From an uncultured Anaerotignum sp. (GTDB lineage Bacteria > Bacillota > Clostridia > Lachnospirales > Anaerotignaceae), in assembly GCA_910578425.1 (NCBI GenBank), contig CAJTQX010000003.1:1-64000 (forward strand): a DNA stretch of 64,000 nt. Direction: 5' to 3'. The notes beneath the pieces were generated by a model, which did no database searches, had not been told where the DNA came from, and worked only from the letters and a program-made list of their open reading frames with translations. Both the position numbers and the translations under genes were made by a program. Below, piece after piece: positions 1 to 7,645 of the stretch (its first letter is position 1; each line of letters starts with the position of its first letter).

Positions 1-280
1 ATATCACATAGTCCGCGCCCCGCAAGCGTCCTTTCTCGTCGCGCTCCCTTGACCGGACGATATACCCGGCGCGTTCAAGCTCCTTAATGGCTTCGCGGAT
101 AGCGTCTATCTTCTCCCGGTTGATAAGGGATAAGCCTTTCAAGGTGTAGTCCCAATCTTCGGGGAGTGACAGCATTTGCGACAACAGCCCCTTTGCCTTT
201 AAGGAAAGCTCCTTGTTGCGTAGGTGGTGGTTGCTCATTACGGTGTAGCCCTTGTTCCGTTCCACTCTGAAAACTGCCAT
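1..280 (-). CDS. Replication initiator / DnaD-like winged-helix protein of an integrative element (partial)
   Basis: Only the first 93 codons are in the window; the frame runs off the left edge. The protein starts MAVFRVERNKGYTVMSNHHL and continues through a region typical of N-terminal winged-helix domains of replication initiators carried by clostridial conjugative elements: a short lead, then helices ending in a wing with a basic RSRERDEKGR turn. Such proteins bind DNA at the element's origin. The start is set by AAAGGAG nine bases upstream; a longer frame nearby starting with MNYGS is a different reading frame and a shadow. Family assignment is by recollection of similar ICE proteins, so the element context is firmer than the precise role. 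Confidence 0.7.
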   Translation of the reverse strand, partial: MAVFRVERNKGYTVMSNHHLRNKELSLKAKGLLSQMLSLPEDWDYTLKGLSLINREKIDAIREAIKELERAGYIVRSRERDEKGRLRGADYVI

Positions 281-305
281 AGTTCATAACTCCTTTGCTT
301 TGGAT

Positions 306-421
306 TTGTTACGCAGTAGAAGCGCGGTTTCGGGGGATAAGGTATAAATCCCTTGCCGCGCCAGATACGCGCCCGGAAAACCGCTTGTAGCAAGGCTTTT
401 TCTGCCCCTACTGCGTAACAA
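306..421. repeat. 116-bp nested inverted repeat in the leader of the replication-initiator gene
   Basis: Perfect 14-bp arms TTGTTACGCAGTAG (306-319) and its complement (408-421) enclose a second, imperfect GC-rich stem (about 320-336 against 384-397) and a small GGGAT/ATCCC stem. On the minus strand this lies just upstream of the ribosome-binding site of the replication initiator. It could be a folded mRNA leader, a single-strand origin or a relaxase site; the sequence alone does not decide. Confidence 0.6.
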
Positions 422-488
422 GGGCATGAAAAAAGCGGCGTTCCTGTTCTCCCATGTAGAGAGTAAGAAACGCCGCTTCTGCGGGTCG

Positions 489-851
489 TTATTCTTTTTC
501 GTCTGCGATTATGTCCTGCATGACTTCCCCAAAGTCTGCCGTAAAGGAAAAAATGAAGTATTCCAAAACGGCGGGGTCTGCGTCCATAGGCTCGGCTTCC
601 CCGGAAAAGGGCAAGCCCATAAGCCCGTAAAGCATTTTGATGATTTTGAACAGCTTCCCCCGGTCGGCGGGGGTGTTCATGGTAACAAGAATGTCCGTCA
701 AGCGGTTTATGGTTTCCATGTCGCCGCCTGTCGTTACCCATACCATTTCCGCGAATGGCTGCGTGATTGCCCCGGCTACAAGGTTTATCTTATCCTTGTC
801 GATTTCGCCGGACGGGAGTATAATGCCCTTGTCTAAAAGCTCGTTTTTCAT
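489..851 (-). CDS. Small ICE-associated protein of unknown function (120 aa)
   Basis: A 120-residue acidic soluble protein without signal peptide or membrane segment, preceded by a strong AGGAGG eight bases before its ATG. It lies immediately upstream of, and codirectional with, the replication-initiator gene, and resembles small accessory proteins carried by clostridial integrative conjugative elements. No catalytic motif is visible. I do not recognise a named function. Its neighbours (initiator, excisionase, broken integrase) make element membership likely. Confidence 0.65.
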   Translation of the reverse strand: MKNELLDKGIILPSGEIDKDKINLVAGAITQPFAEMVWVTTGGDMETINRLTDILVTMNTPADRGKLFKIIKMLYGLMGLPFSGEAEPMDADPAVLEYFIFSFTADFGEVMQDIIADEKE

Positions 852-1613
852 GTCGTCCTCCTGTTCATGCGCCTAAATTTTTGACGCTATTTTGCCGCCC
901 TTGCTCCAAAAGCGGGCTTGTAAAGAGATACGGCGTGGTATAAGCAGAAACGGCAAAATCCTTGAAAATCAAGGGTTTCTGCCGCTTCCTATAAAGACTT
1001 GTGAGAAGTTATAAGACGATTTCCGTCTATATAATCAATAAAAAATCTAAAAAAAATTTCAAAAAAATTATTGAAACACCTTATTTAATTCCATAGATAG
1101 TAAAGGGAGAATTTTCCCCACCCCTGTACCTTGAAAATTTAATATCCGGTATCCAAGGACATCTTTTCTAATGGCCGTAAAAAGGCAAGCACGGCAGATG
1201 CAGCCGCCATGATGACTATACAACAGTTGGAGCGATAAACTGCGATTTGCAAGCCTTATCTGGTTCATAAGGAAATTGCGATGAAAACATTTTGAAAAGG
1301 GACTATGGCACGATTCCCCGCGTAAAGGGGCATACTGCGTACATGGCAAAGCCTGTCGGCGGTATGATAGCGTTTTGAACCAAAACGGCCTTGGATATTC
1401 CCGTTGTGCCAGGGGGGAGCAGCAGGCGGTTCCTGACCGCTGAGAATATGGCACATTTTCTGTATTCAGAATGGTCTGTACATTCAAGCTATTCTAAAAT
1501 TTTAACTTATACATCAGGGCAGAATTGCTCTGAATGGAACTGAAAATTCTGTCAAAAGGAATTTTTTTTAGTTTTCGCGAGAAAATCCCCTTGATTTCGT
1601 TCTATGGCAATTA
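852..1613. other. Long non-coding stretch inside the integrative-element remnant
   Basis: No convincing gene. The frames present are short, lack ribosome-binding sites and do not look like protein. Around 1030-1080 the DNA is very A-rich, and 940-1000 holds an imperfect hairpin (GCAGAAACGGCAAAATCC against its partner). It probably carries the intergenic/regulatory end of the element between its replication functions and xis. Confidence 0.5.
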
Positions 1614-1652
1614 CAAACGCATTGTGCTATACTCAAAGTGCAGATGCGTTTG
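1614..1652 (+). promoter_or_regulatory. Inverted repeat enclosing the probable xis -10 box
   Basis: CAAACGCAT (1614-1622) and ATGCGTTTG (1644-1652) are perfect 9-bp arms around a TATACT -10 box at 1628-1633; a weak -35 (TGGCAA, 1605-1610) lies 17 bp upstream. The xis ribosome-binding site AAGGAGG follows directly. The arrangement fits an operator for a repressor or for the excisionase itself. Confidence 0.45.
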
Positions 1653-1669
1653 GGAAGGAGGCAAATGAT

Positions 1670-1873
1670 ATGAGCAATAGGGACGCATCTGAGGAAAAGA
1701 GGACGTATACCGTTTCAGAGGTGGCAAAAATACTGGATATTGGCAAATCTTCAGCATATAACCTTGTGAAATGCAATGCGTTCCGGACGATCAGAATTGG
1801 TAAGACAATAAGGATACCAAAGGCATCGTTTGATGAATGGCTTGTTTCTCTTGAAAAACAGAAGGGGGAATAA
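1670..1873 (+). CDS. xis: Excisionase-family helix-turn-helix protein
   Basis: A 67-residue DNA-binding protein. The segment YTVSEVAKILDIGKSSAYNL is a MerR-like/excisionase HTH, followed by a short wing RIGKTIRIPKASFDEWL typical of the excisionase (HTH_17) family. Such proteins bend DNA at element ends and steer the integrase toward excision. Start chosen at the ATG eight bases after AAGGAGG; an upstream in-frame ATG at 1604 would lie before the probable promoter. It sits three bases before the integrase remnant, the usual xis-int order. The gene itself appears intact although its partner is broken. Confidence 0.8.
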   Translation: MSNRDASEEKRTYTVSEVAKILDIGKSSAYNLVKCNAFRTIRIGKTIRIPKASFDEWLVSLEKQKGE

Positions 1874-1876
1874 GAC

Positions 1877-2673
1877 ATGGCAACGATCGTAAAAAGAGGG
1901 AACAGCAAATCCCGCAGCGTTGTATACTACTATGAAGATAAGGAAACAAAAGAAATGAAATAAAAATGGGAAACCTATCCCAGCTATGAGGAAGCAAAAA
2001 AAGGAAAGTAGAAATAGAGAGTTCGCAGGCGCAGGGGACTTTTGTTGTCCCGGATGACCAAACTGTAAGTGAATTTTTGGATTTATATGCTATGCTATAC
2101 GGAACAGTAAAATGGGGCTTTAGTGCTTATGATTCAAATCTTGCGATGGCCAGAAATTATGTCAATCCTATTATCGGAGAGATGCCCATACAAAATATAA
2201 ACCCGTTAGATGTTGAACTGTTTTATCGCGAACTTAGAAAAACCCGCCCTGTCAGCGTGAATAACAGAAAGCCAAAAACAGAATGCCTTCCGTCGGCAAC
2301 AATCAACAAGATACATATTCTGCTGGGATGTGCTTTCAGCAAAGCGGTAGATTGGCAAATTATCAGCAGAAACCATTTTTTATATGCGAATGTGCCGGAA
2401 TACAAATCTCAGCAGCGAGATTTATGGACAATGGAAACAATCAAAAAGGCACTTGACTGTTGCCGAGATCCCCAATTATATTTGGCAATGAACATTTCCA
2501 TTGCTTGTTCTGCCAGACTGGGAGAAATTTCAGGTTGCACGTGGAATGATGTGTTTATTTCAGAGGATGATATTGCCTGCGGCAATGCTCATATTGTATT
2601 TCATAAACAGCTGCAGAGAGCCAACAGGAATGCTCTGGCGGAAATCGAGAAAAGGATGAAGACCGTAAGATGA
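1877..2673 (+). pseudogene. int: Decayed tyrosine-recombinase integrase of the element
   Basis: The N-terminus reads MATIVKRGNSKSRSVVYYYE, as in ICE-type tyrosine integrases, but a TAA stops it after 28 codons. The frame continues through KWETYPSYEEAKK, then needs a one-base shift in the A-run near 2000 to enter the long frame from 2077. That frame contains the core-binding domain and the first catalytic Arg region (SARLGEISGCTW), but the sequence ends before the HxxR and Tyr motifs, where a different sequence begins. With a nonsense codon, a frameshift and the catalytic end missing, it cannot encode an active recombinase. Confidence 0.85.
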
Positions 2674-2834
2674 ATGCGCAGAAGTTTGAGCGGGCGTTTT
2701 ACGCAAAACCTGATTTGCGCGAAGTGAAAGTGGAGCAAAATCGCACGGATGATGAAGTTTTGGCTGATTTGATTCAGGAAATTAAAGAAAAACCGGATTT
2801 GCATAAAATGCTTATAAAATTACTGGCAGATTAA
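2670..2834 (+). CDS. 54-aa hypothetical fragment at the integrase deletion junction
   Basis: A short charged frame beginning MNAQKFERAFYAKPDLRE overlaps the last codons of the integrase remnant. It is open upstream of its ATG in the same frame, so it is probably the C-terminal tail of another protein fused to the broken integrase by deletion rather than a complete gene. There is no clear ribosome-binding site. It contains the similar pieces AKPDLRE and EKPDLHK. Function unknown. Confidence 0.35.
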   Translation: MNAQKFERAFYAKPDLREVKVEQNRTDDEVLADLIQEIKEKPDLHKMLIKLLAD

Positions 2835-2869
2835 GAGCAAAATAACGCTCCCATTTGCCGAAAAATATC

Positions 2870-2891
2870 ATATTAGCAAAATATTAGCAAA
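2870..2891. repeat. Tandem 11-bp direct repeat near the element end
   Basis: ATATTAGCAAA occurs twice in direct succession (2870-2880, 2881-2891), about 180 bp from the 3' end of tRNA-Ala. The position just beyond the integrase remnant suggests an arm-type recombinase site or crossover core, but no second copy at the other element end is visible in this window. Confidence 0.35.
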
Positions 2892-3028
2892 TCGCGTTTT
2901 TGGAAATGGACATGTGGAAAAATTTCTTCTCCTGATCCGTCAGGGGAAGGCGATTCCGAATAGCAAAATGATGCCGGATACGGAAAGAAGATGTGTGCAG
3001 AACAGAGCTTTTCCGGATAGAGGGTATG

Positions 3029-3060
3029 AAAAAAGCCCGATTTTCTGCGGAAAACCGGAC
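3029..3060 (-). terminator. Intrinsic terminator of the tRNA pair
   Basis: On the minus strand a stem CCGGTTTTC / GAAAATCGG with a four-base loop is followed by TTTTTT, 12 bases beyond the 3' end of tRNA-Ala. Confidence 0.75.
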
Positions 3061-3071
3061 TTCTGTCAAAG

Positions 3072-3144
3072 TGGAGATAACGAGACTCGAACTCGTGACC
3101 TATGCGTTGCGAACGCATCGCTCTCCCAACTGAGCTATACCCCC
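3072..3144 (-). tRNA. tRNA-Ala (anticodon CGC)
   Basis: A 73-nt cloverleaf can be folded: acceptor GGGGGTA with TATCTCC, D-arm GCTC/GAGC, anticodon stem ATGCG/CGCAT with loop TTCGCAA, and T-arm with TTCGAGT. Anticodon CGC reads GCG alanine codons. CCA is not encoded. It is the distal gene of a two-tRNA transcript, and its 3' end faces the integrative-element remnant, a common integration target. Confidence 0.92.
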
Positions 3145-3159
3145 AAACAGATTTCACAA

Positions 3160-3233
3160 TGGAAGCAACGGGGCTCGAACCCGTGACCTCTCGCGTGTGA
3201 GGCGAACGCTCGTCCCAGCTGAGCTATGCTTCC
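3160..3233 (-). tRNA. tRNA-Val (anticodon CAC)
   Basis: A 74-nt cloverleaf: acceptor GGAAGCA with TGCTTCC, anticodon loop CTCACAC giving CAC, which reads GTG valine codons, and T-loop TTCGAGC. CCA is not encoded. A promoter lies seven bases upstream and tRNA-Ala follows 15 bases downstream, so the two are probably cotranscribed. Confidence 0.92.
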
Positions 3234-3240
3234 GAAAGGT

Positions 3241-3269
3241 ATTATAGCACAATCGAAATGAGAGGACAA
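3241..3269 (-). promoter_or_regulatory. Sigma-A-type promoter of the tRNA pair
   Basis: Minus strand TTGTCC, 17-bp spacer, TATAAT, placing the transcription start at or just before the first base of tRNA-Val. Confidence 0.75.
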
Positions 3270-3403
3270 GCGAAAAATGAAAAAAATATCAAGTTTTTCC
3301 AGTTTTTATGTGTGGGGATGTCCTCTGGATTCCTGATACGCATTGGCATATGACTGATATTTTATATTCTTAAAAACTATGGAAAACTATTTGATATAGA
3401 TAT

Positions 3404-3432
3404 TTGATATTTGCTTTCTGTGGATTTATAAT
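3404..3432 (+). promoter_or_regulatory. Promoter of the SLH-flavodoxin gene
   Basis: TTGATA, 17 bp, TATAAT. The -35 lies in the second of two direct copies of ATTTGATAT (3389-3397, 3402-3410), a possible regulator site. The expected start point near 3440 is downstream of the ATG at 3435 and so excludes that start codon. Confidence 0.7.
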
Positions 3433-3464
3433 TTATGGAAACCGATAGACAGGAGATGAGAACG

Positions 3465-4889
3465 ATGCGGAATTTCAAACAATTTGGCGCAGCGATACTG
3501 ACGCTTTTGCTGGCGTTCGCTTTGGCGGTTTTGGCGTTTGGAGCGGACAAGGACGCAGCCTTTTCTGATGTAGATGCAGGGGCATGGTATGCGGAGGCAG
3601 TACAATACTGCGAGGAAAAGGAACTGATGAGCGGCGTTTCCGCCTCCCGCTTTGCGCCGGAGGGAACGCTCACGCGCGCTCAGTTGGTAACGGTGCTTTA
3701 CCGCATGGAGGGCAGCCCTGCCGTAACAGGGGATGACGATTTTTCTGATACGGACAGTGGAAAATGGTACAGCTCTGCGGTGATCTGGGCGGCGCGGCAG
3801 GGACTGGTCAGTGGATACGGCAACGGGCTTTTTGGTGTGGATGACCCTGTTACACAGGAACAGATGGCATTGATTTTCCAACGATATACCGATGTGGCTG
3901 TGACGAAGGGGATTCCAGATTTCAGCGGGACTTCGGCCCCGGCAACCCGCGCACAGGCGGCAGCAGCCCTGATGGCGTGCGGGCAAGCCGGAGAACAGCC
4001 GGAAACACTGGCTCAGGCAGAGGAAAGACGTGTTTTGGTAGCGTATTTTTCCAACACCGGCAATACGGAGGGCATAGCGGAGCATTTACAGACGGTTTTA
4101 GGCGCGGAGCTTTACTGCATAACACCGGAAACGGCGTATACTGCTGCGGATTTGGATTACACGAACGATTCCAGCCGCGCGAACCGCGAACAGGCGGATG
4201 CCGCTGTGCGCCCCGCAATTTCGGGTTCTGTGGAAGATATGGAGCAGTATGATGCTGTATTTTTGGGCTATCCCATCTGGCATGGACAGGCACCGAGAAT
4301 CATCAGCACATTTTTGGAAAGCTATGATTTCAGCGGCAAAACGATTGTGCCATTTTGTACCTCCGGCAGCAGCCCTATCGGCTCCAGCGCGGAAAATCTC
4401 CATTCCCTTGCGCCGGATGCGGACTGGCTGGAGGGCAGGCGTTTTTCGGGCAGTGCGTCCCGCGGAGCAGTGGAAGACTGGGTAAGCGAGCTGAATCTGC
4501 CGAACATGACAGAGAACGGACGGAAAGGGGGAACGGCAATGCTGAGCATTTCCGTAAATGGGAGAACGCTTACGGCCTCTCTGGCGGATAATTCTTCAGC
4601 GCGTGCATTTCAGGAGCTGCTTGCGGAAGGTCCGCTGACGATTCCAATGAGCGATTATGCCAACATGGAAAAGGTCGGCGCGCTGGGGAAGAACCTCCCT
4701 GCCAACGATGAACAGATTCATACACAGGCGGGAGATATCATATTGTATCAGGGAAACCGGATTACGGTTTACTATGACACCAATTCATGGAATTTGACCC
4801 GTCTGGGCAAAATCAACGGAATTGCCGCACAGGAGCTGAAAGACATACTGGGCGGCGGAGATGTGGAAATGACATTTTCCCTCGCGTAA
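3465..4889 (+). CDS. Exported SLH-domain / flavodoxin / cyclophilin-like fusion protein
   Basis: A 474-residue protein. Residues 1-26 are a signal peptide. Two SLH repeats follow (about 32-75 and 92-135) plus a degenerate third (about 148-172), the module that holds proteins on pyruvylated cell-wall polymer. From about 188 a flavodoxin-type domain starts with LVAYFSNTGNTEGIAEHL, the phosphate-binding loop for FMN, and runs to about 345. Residues about 366-474 match the cyclophilin-like fold domain (DUF-type, no proline-isomerase evidence). Start chosen at the ATG nine bases after AGGAG and downstream of the promoter. The protein would be a flavoprotein displayed outside the membrane, which is odd because its electron donor is unclear. 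It heads a cluster with a CMD-cupin and a second flavodoxin. Confidence 0.85.
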   Translation: MRNFKQFGAAILTLLLAFALAVLAFGADKDAAFSDVDAGAWYAEAVQYCEEKELMSGVSASRFAPEGTLTRAQLVTVLYRMEGSPAVTGDDDFSDTDSGKWYSSAVIWAARQGLVSGYGNGLFGVDDPVTQEQMALIFQRYTDVAVTKGIPDFSGTSAPATRAQAAAALMACGQAGEQPETLAQAEERRVLVAYFSNTGNTEGIAEHLQTVLGAELYCITPETAYTAADLDYTNDSSRANREQADAAVRPAISGSVEDMEQYDAVFLGYPIWHGQAPRIISTFLESYDFSGKTIVPFCTSGSSPIGSSAENLHSLAPDADWLEGRRFSGSASRGAVEDWVSELNLPNMTENGRKGGTAMLSISVNGRTLTASLADNSSARAFQELLAEGPLTIPMSDYANMEKVGALGKNLPANDEQIHTQAGDIILYQGNRITVYYDTNSWNLTRLGKINGIAAQELKDILGGGDVEMTFSLA

Positions 4890-4925
4890 CAGAGGGAAAC
4901 AGCAGTCAGAACGGAGGGAAAGAGT

Positions 4926-5660
4926 ATGGTAAAACAGACGGCAGGGCGCGACAGCTTAGGGGCATTTGCCCCGAAGTTCGCGGCATTAAATGATGATGTG
5001 CTTTTTGGGGAGGTATGGTCGCGGGAAGGGCAGCTTTCCCTGAAAATGCGGTCCATCCTGACCGTTTCTGCACTGGTGAGCAAGGGACTTTTGGACAGCT
5101 CGTTTCAGTTCCATGTGGCGAACGCGAAGAAAAACGGTGTGACGAAGGGCGAAATGGCGGAAATATTGACACACCTGGCGTTTTATGCCGGGTGGCCAAA
5201 TGCCTGGGCCGCGTTCCGTATCGCGGCGGAGGTTTATCGGGACGACGATGGGGCGGACGGCGGACTGTTCGGCATAGGCGCGCCGAATGACGCGTTTGCG
5301 CAGTATTTTGTGGGAAAAAGCTATTTGAAGCCGTTGACTGACCCGAAAGAGACTGTGTTTATGGCAAACGTGACATTTGAGCCGGGCTGCCGGAACAACT
5401 GGCATATCCACCACGCGAAGCAGGGCGGCGGGCAGATTCTGCTCTGTACAGGCGGCAGGGGCTGGTATCAGGAGCAGGGGAAGGCCGCAAGGGAGCTTTT
5501 CCCCGGCGATACCGTAACGATTCCTGTTGGAGTGAAGCATTGGCATGGCGCGGCAAAGGACAGCTGGTTTTCGCATGTGGCAGTGGAGTGTCCCGGAGAG
5601 GGGACGGCAAACGAATGGTGCGAGCCTGTAAGCGCGGAGGAGTATGACACGCTTCCATAA
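4926..5660 (+). CDS. Carboxymuconolactone decarboxylase (CMD) domain - cupin fusion protein
   Basis: A 244-residue cytoplasmic protein. Residues about 20-115 form a CMD/AhpD-like helical domain (KMRSILTVSALVSKG...HLAFYAGWPNAWAAF); the usual CxxC of AhpD is not present. Residues about 135-235 form a cupin barrel with the metal-binding pattern WHIHHAKQGGGQ...H.WHG. Proteins of this architecture often accompany flavodoxins and aldo/keto reductases in anaerobes and are annotated as redox or carboxymuconolactone decarboxylases without proven substrate. GGAGGGAAAG precedes the ATG. It lies 36 bases after the SLH-flavodoxin gene and 53 before a second flavodoxin, so the three look like one operon. 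Confidence 0.85.
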   Translation: MVKQTAGRDSLGAFAPKFAALNDDVLFGEVWSREGQLSLKMRSILTVSALVSKGLLDSSFQFHVANAKKNGVTKGEMAEILTHLAFYAGWPNAWAAFRIAAEVYRDDDGADGGLFGIGAPNDAFAQYFVGKSYLKPLTDPKETVFMANVTFEPGCRNNWHIHHAKQGGGQILLCTGGRGWYQEQGKAARELFPGDTVTIPVGVKHWHGAAKDSWFSHVAVECPGEGTANEWCEPVSAEEYDTLP

Positions 5661-5713
5661 GCAGAGGATCGGGAAACGATTCATTTTGAAAAGACAGATG
5701 GGGGAATGGAAAA

Positions 5714-6205
5714 ATGGAGAAAACAAAAACGTCAAAAACACTGGTGGCATTTTTCAGCGCGAGCGGTACAACGGCAAAGCTGGCGGAAAGGCTTGCGGCG
5801 GCCATTGGCGCGGATTTACATGAAATAAAACCGGAAACGCCATATACAGGCGCGGATTTGGACTGGACAAACAGAAACAGCAGGAGCAGTATAGAGATGA
5901 ATGACAAGGCGTTTCGCCCCGCCATTGCGAACAGTGTGGAGCACATAGAACAGTACAGCAGGGTTTTTCTTGCGTTTCCGATCTGGTGGTACACTGCTCC
6001 GACTATTATATATACGTTTTTGGAGCAGTATGATTTCAGCGGAGTGACGCTCATTCCGATTGCGACATCGGGCGGGAGCGGCATGGGCAGCACCGGAAAG
6101 GATTTGGCAAAGATCTGCCCCGACGCGCTCTGGAAGGATGGACGGGTGTTTTCCGCGAATACAGACGAGGGCAGTCTGCGGGACTGGGCGGAGCAGTACC
6201 GCTGA
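5714..6205 (+). CDS. Flavodoxin-family protein
   Basis: A 163-residue cytoplasmic flavodoxin-like protein. FFSASGTTAKLAERLAAAIG at residues about 13-32 is the FMN phosphate loop; AFPIWWYTAPTIIYTFLEQ and the glycine-rich TSGGSGMGSTGKD segment form the rest of the flavin site. It is clearly related to the flavodoxin domain of the exported SLH fusion two genes upstream (both share the ETPYTGADLDWTN-type segment), suggesting duplication. Last gene of the cluster; an intrinsic terminator follows 43 bases after the stop. Electron partner not determined. Confidence 0.88.
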   Translation: MEKTKTSKTLVAFFSASGTTAKLAERLAAAIGADLHEIKPETPYTGADLDWTNRNSRSSIEMNDKAFRPAIANSVEHIEQYSRVFLAFPIWWYTAPTIIYTFLEQYDFSGVTLIPIATSGGSGMGSTGKDLAKICPDALWKDGRVFSANTDEGSLRDWAEQYR

Positions 6206-6248
6206 AAGATATTGTGCGGATAAATACATTTGAATCACTGCGAAAGGC

Positions 6249-6277
6249 GGGCGGATCGTTCCGCCCTTCTTTTTTTG
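6249..6277 (+). terminator. Intrinsic terminator after the flavodoxin cluster
   Basis: Stem GGGCGG / CCGCCC with loop ATCGTT, followed by TTCTTTTTTT. Confidence 0.8.
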
Positions 6278-6344
6278 TGCGGCAGGAGATTTCGGGCATG
6301 GAAAAGAACAGAGGAAATCCTCAAGATAAAACTAGCTTTTGCCG

Positions 6345-6361
6345 GCGGGATATGATATCAT
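6345..6361 (+). promoter_or_regulatory. Probable extended -10 promoter of cinA
   Basis: GCGGGATATGATATCAT ends in a TGA-TATCAT extended -10 type element 42 bases before the cinA ATG. Nearly the same 17 bases precede the FAD-dehydrogenase gene at 41974-41990. The -35 region is weak. Confidence 0.5.
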
Positions 6362-6403
6362 TTCCTTGAACTGTATTGGCTGTATGCCAGAAGGAGGATT
6401 GCG

Positions 6404-7645
6404 ATGAAGGCGGAAATTTTAGCGGTGGGCACAGAGCTGCTGCTGGGGGATATTCTGAACACGAACGCGCAGTTTTTGGCACAGGAGCTGGCTGCGCTGG
6501 GCATTGAGGTATACTATCAGACGGTTGTGGGGGATAACCCGAAGCGTTTGGAGGATACCATTTTCCATGCGTTTTCGCGCGCCGACCTTATCATCACGAC
6601 CGGCGGCCTTGGACCTACGGAAGACGACCTGACGAAGGAAACGGCGGCAAAATATTTCGGCGAGAAGCTCGTGCTGGATGAAAAAGCGTTGGCACAGATA
6701 GAAAAATTTTTCAGGCGCATCGGGCGCGAAATGACGGAAAACAACGTAAAGCAGGCAATGGTGCCGGAGAAAAACAGCGTTGTGCTGTATAACGAAAACG
6801 GTACCGCGCCGGGCATTATTATAGAAAAGAACGGGAAAATGATCGTGATGCTGCCGGGACCGCCGAAAGAAACCGTACCGATGTTTTTGAATCAGGTGAA
6901 GCCCTATCTTGCGAAAAAGCAGGAAATGACGTTTGTTTCGCGCATTCTGCGGGTTGCGGGTGTGGGCGAGAGCGCGATGGAAACGGCGGTCAAGGATTTG
7001 ATTGACGCGCAGACCAACCCGACCATTGCCCCATATGCCAAAGATGGGGAATCCATACTGCGAATTACGGCGCGGGCAAAAGATGAGGCGGAAGCCAACC
7101 GCCTGATCGACCCTGTTGCGGCTGCTCTGCGGGAACGGCTGGGATACGCTGTTTATGCGGAGGGCGAGACGGATATGGAAACAGTTACGGCGGAGCTTCT
7201 GCTGGAAAAAAACAGGACGCTTGCTGTGGCGGAGTCCTGTACGGGCGGCATGATTGCGTCTTCCCTGATAGAATATGCGGGCATTTCAAAAGTGCTGCTG
7301 GAGGGCTGTGTGACATATTCCAACGAGGCAAAAATGCGGCGGCTGGGCGTGAAGGCGGAAACGCTGGAAAAATACGGCGCGGTCAGTCCGGAAACAGCGG
7401 CGGAGATGGCGGAAGGCATTGCGCGGACAAGCGGCGCGGCAATCGGGCTGGCGACAACAGGCATAGCGGGGCCGGACGGCGGCACGCCGGAGAAGCCTGT
7501 CGGGCTGGTGTATGTTGCCCTGCATGCTGACGGAAAAACAAAGGTGAAGGAACTGCGTTTTGCAGGGAAACGGAATAAAATACGCGAACGTGCGGCATAT
7601 GCCGCGCTGGACTGGCTGAGAAGGACGCTGCAATATGAAGACTAA
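6404..7645 (+). CDS. cinA: CinA family protein (competence/damage-inducible; NMN amidohydrolase)
   Basis: A full-length 413-residue CinA. Residues 1-170 are the MoCF/MoaB-like domain (EILAVGTELLLGDILNTN, TTGGLGPTEDDLTKE); residues about 255-410 are the CinA C-terminal domain (LAVAESCTGGMIASSL, TTGIAGPDGG), which in other bacteria deamidates nicotinamide mononucleotide, recycling it to NAD. AGAAGGAGG precedes the ATG. The gene overlaps the EamA transporter by 11 bases and lies upstream of recA, the same neighbourhood as the cinA-recA pair of many Firmicutes, where it was linked with competence. Confidence 0.95.
   Translation: MKAEILAVGTELLLGDILNTNAQFLAQELAALGIEVYYQTVVGDNPKRLEDTIFHAFSRADLIITTGGLGPTEDDLTKETAAKYFGEKLVLDEKALAQIEKFFRRIGREMTENNVKQAMVPEKNSVVLYNENGTAPGIIIEKNGKMIVMLPGPPKETVPMFLNQVKPYLAKKQEMTFVSRILRVAGVGESAMETAVKDLIDAQTNPTIAPYAKDGESILRITARAKDEAEANRLIDPVAAALRERLGYAVYAEGETDMETVTAELLLEKNRTLAVAESCTGGMIASSLIEYAGISKVLLEGCVTYSNEAKMRRLGVKAETLEKYGAVSPETAAEMAEGIARTSGAAIGLATTGIAGPDGGTPEKPVGLVYVALHADGKTKVKELRFAGKRNKIRERAAYAALDWLRRTLQYED

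Noticed and set aside
1068..1487. 139-codon minus-strand frame in the ICE gap
   Set aside because: No ribosome-binding site and a translation without recognisable protein features.
2914..3186. 90-codon plus-strand frame
   Set aside because: Runs over both the tRNA terminator and tRNA-Ala; not coding.
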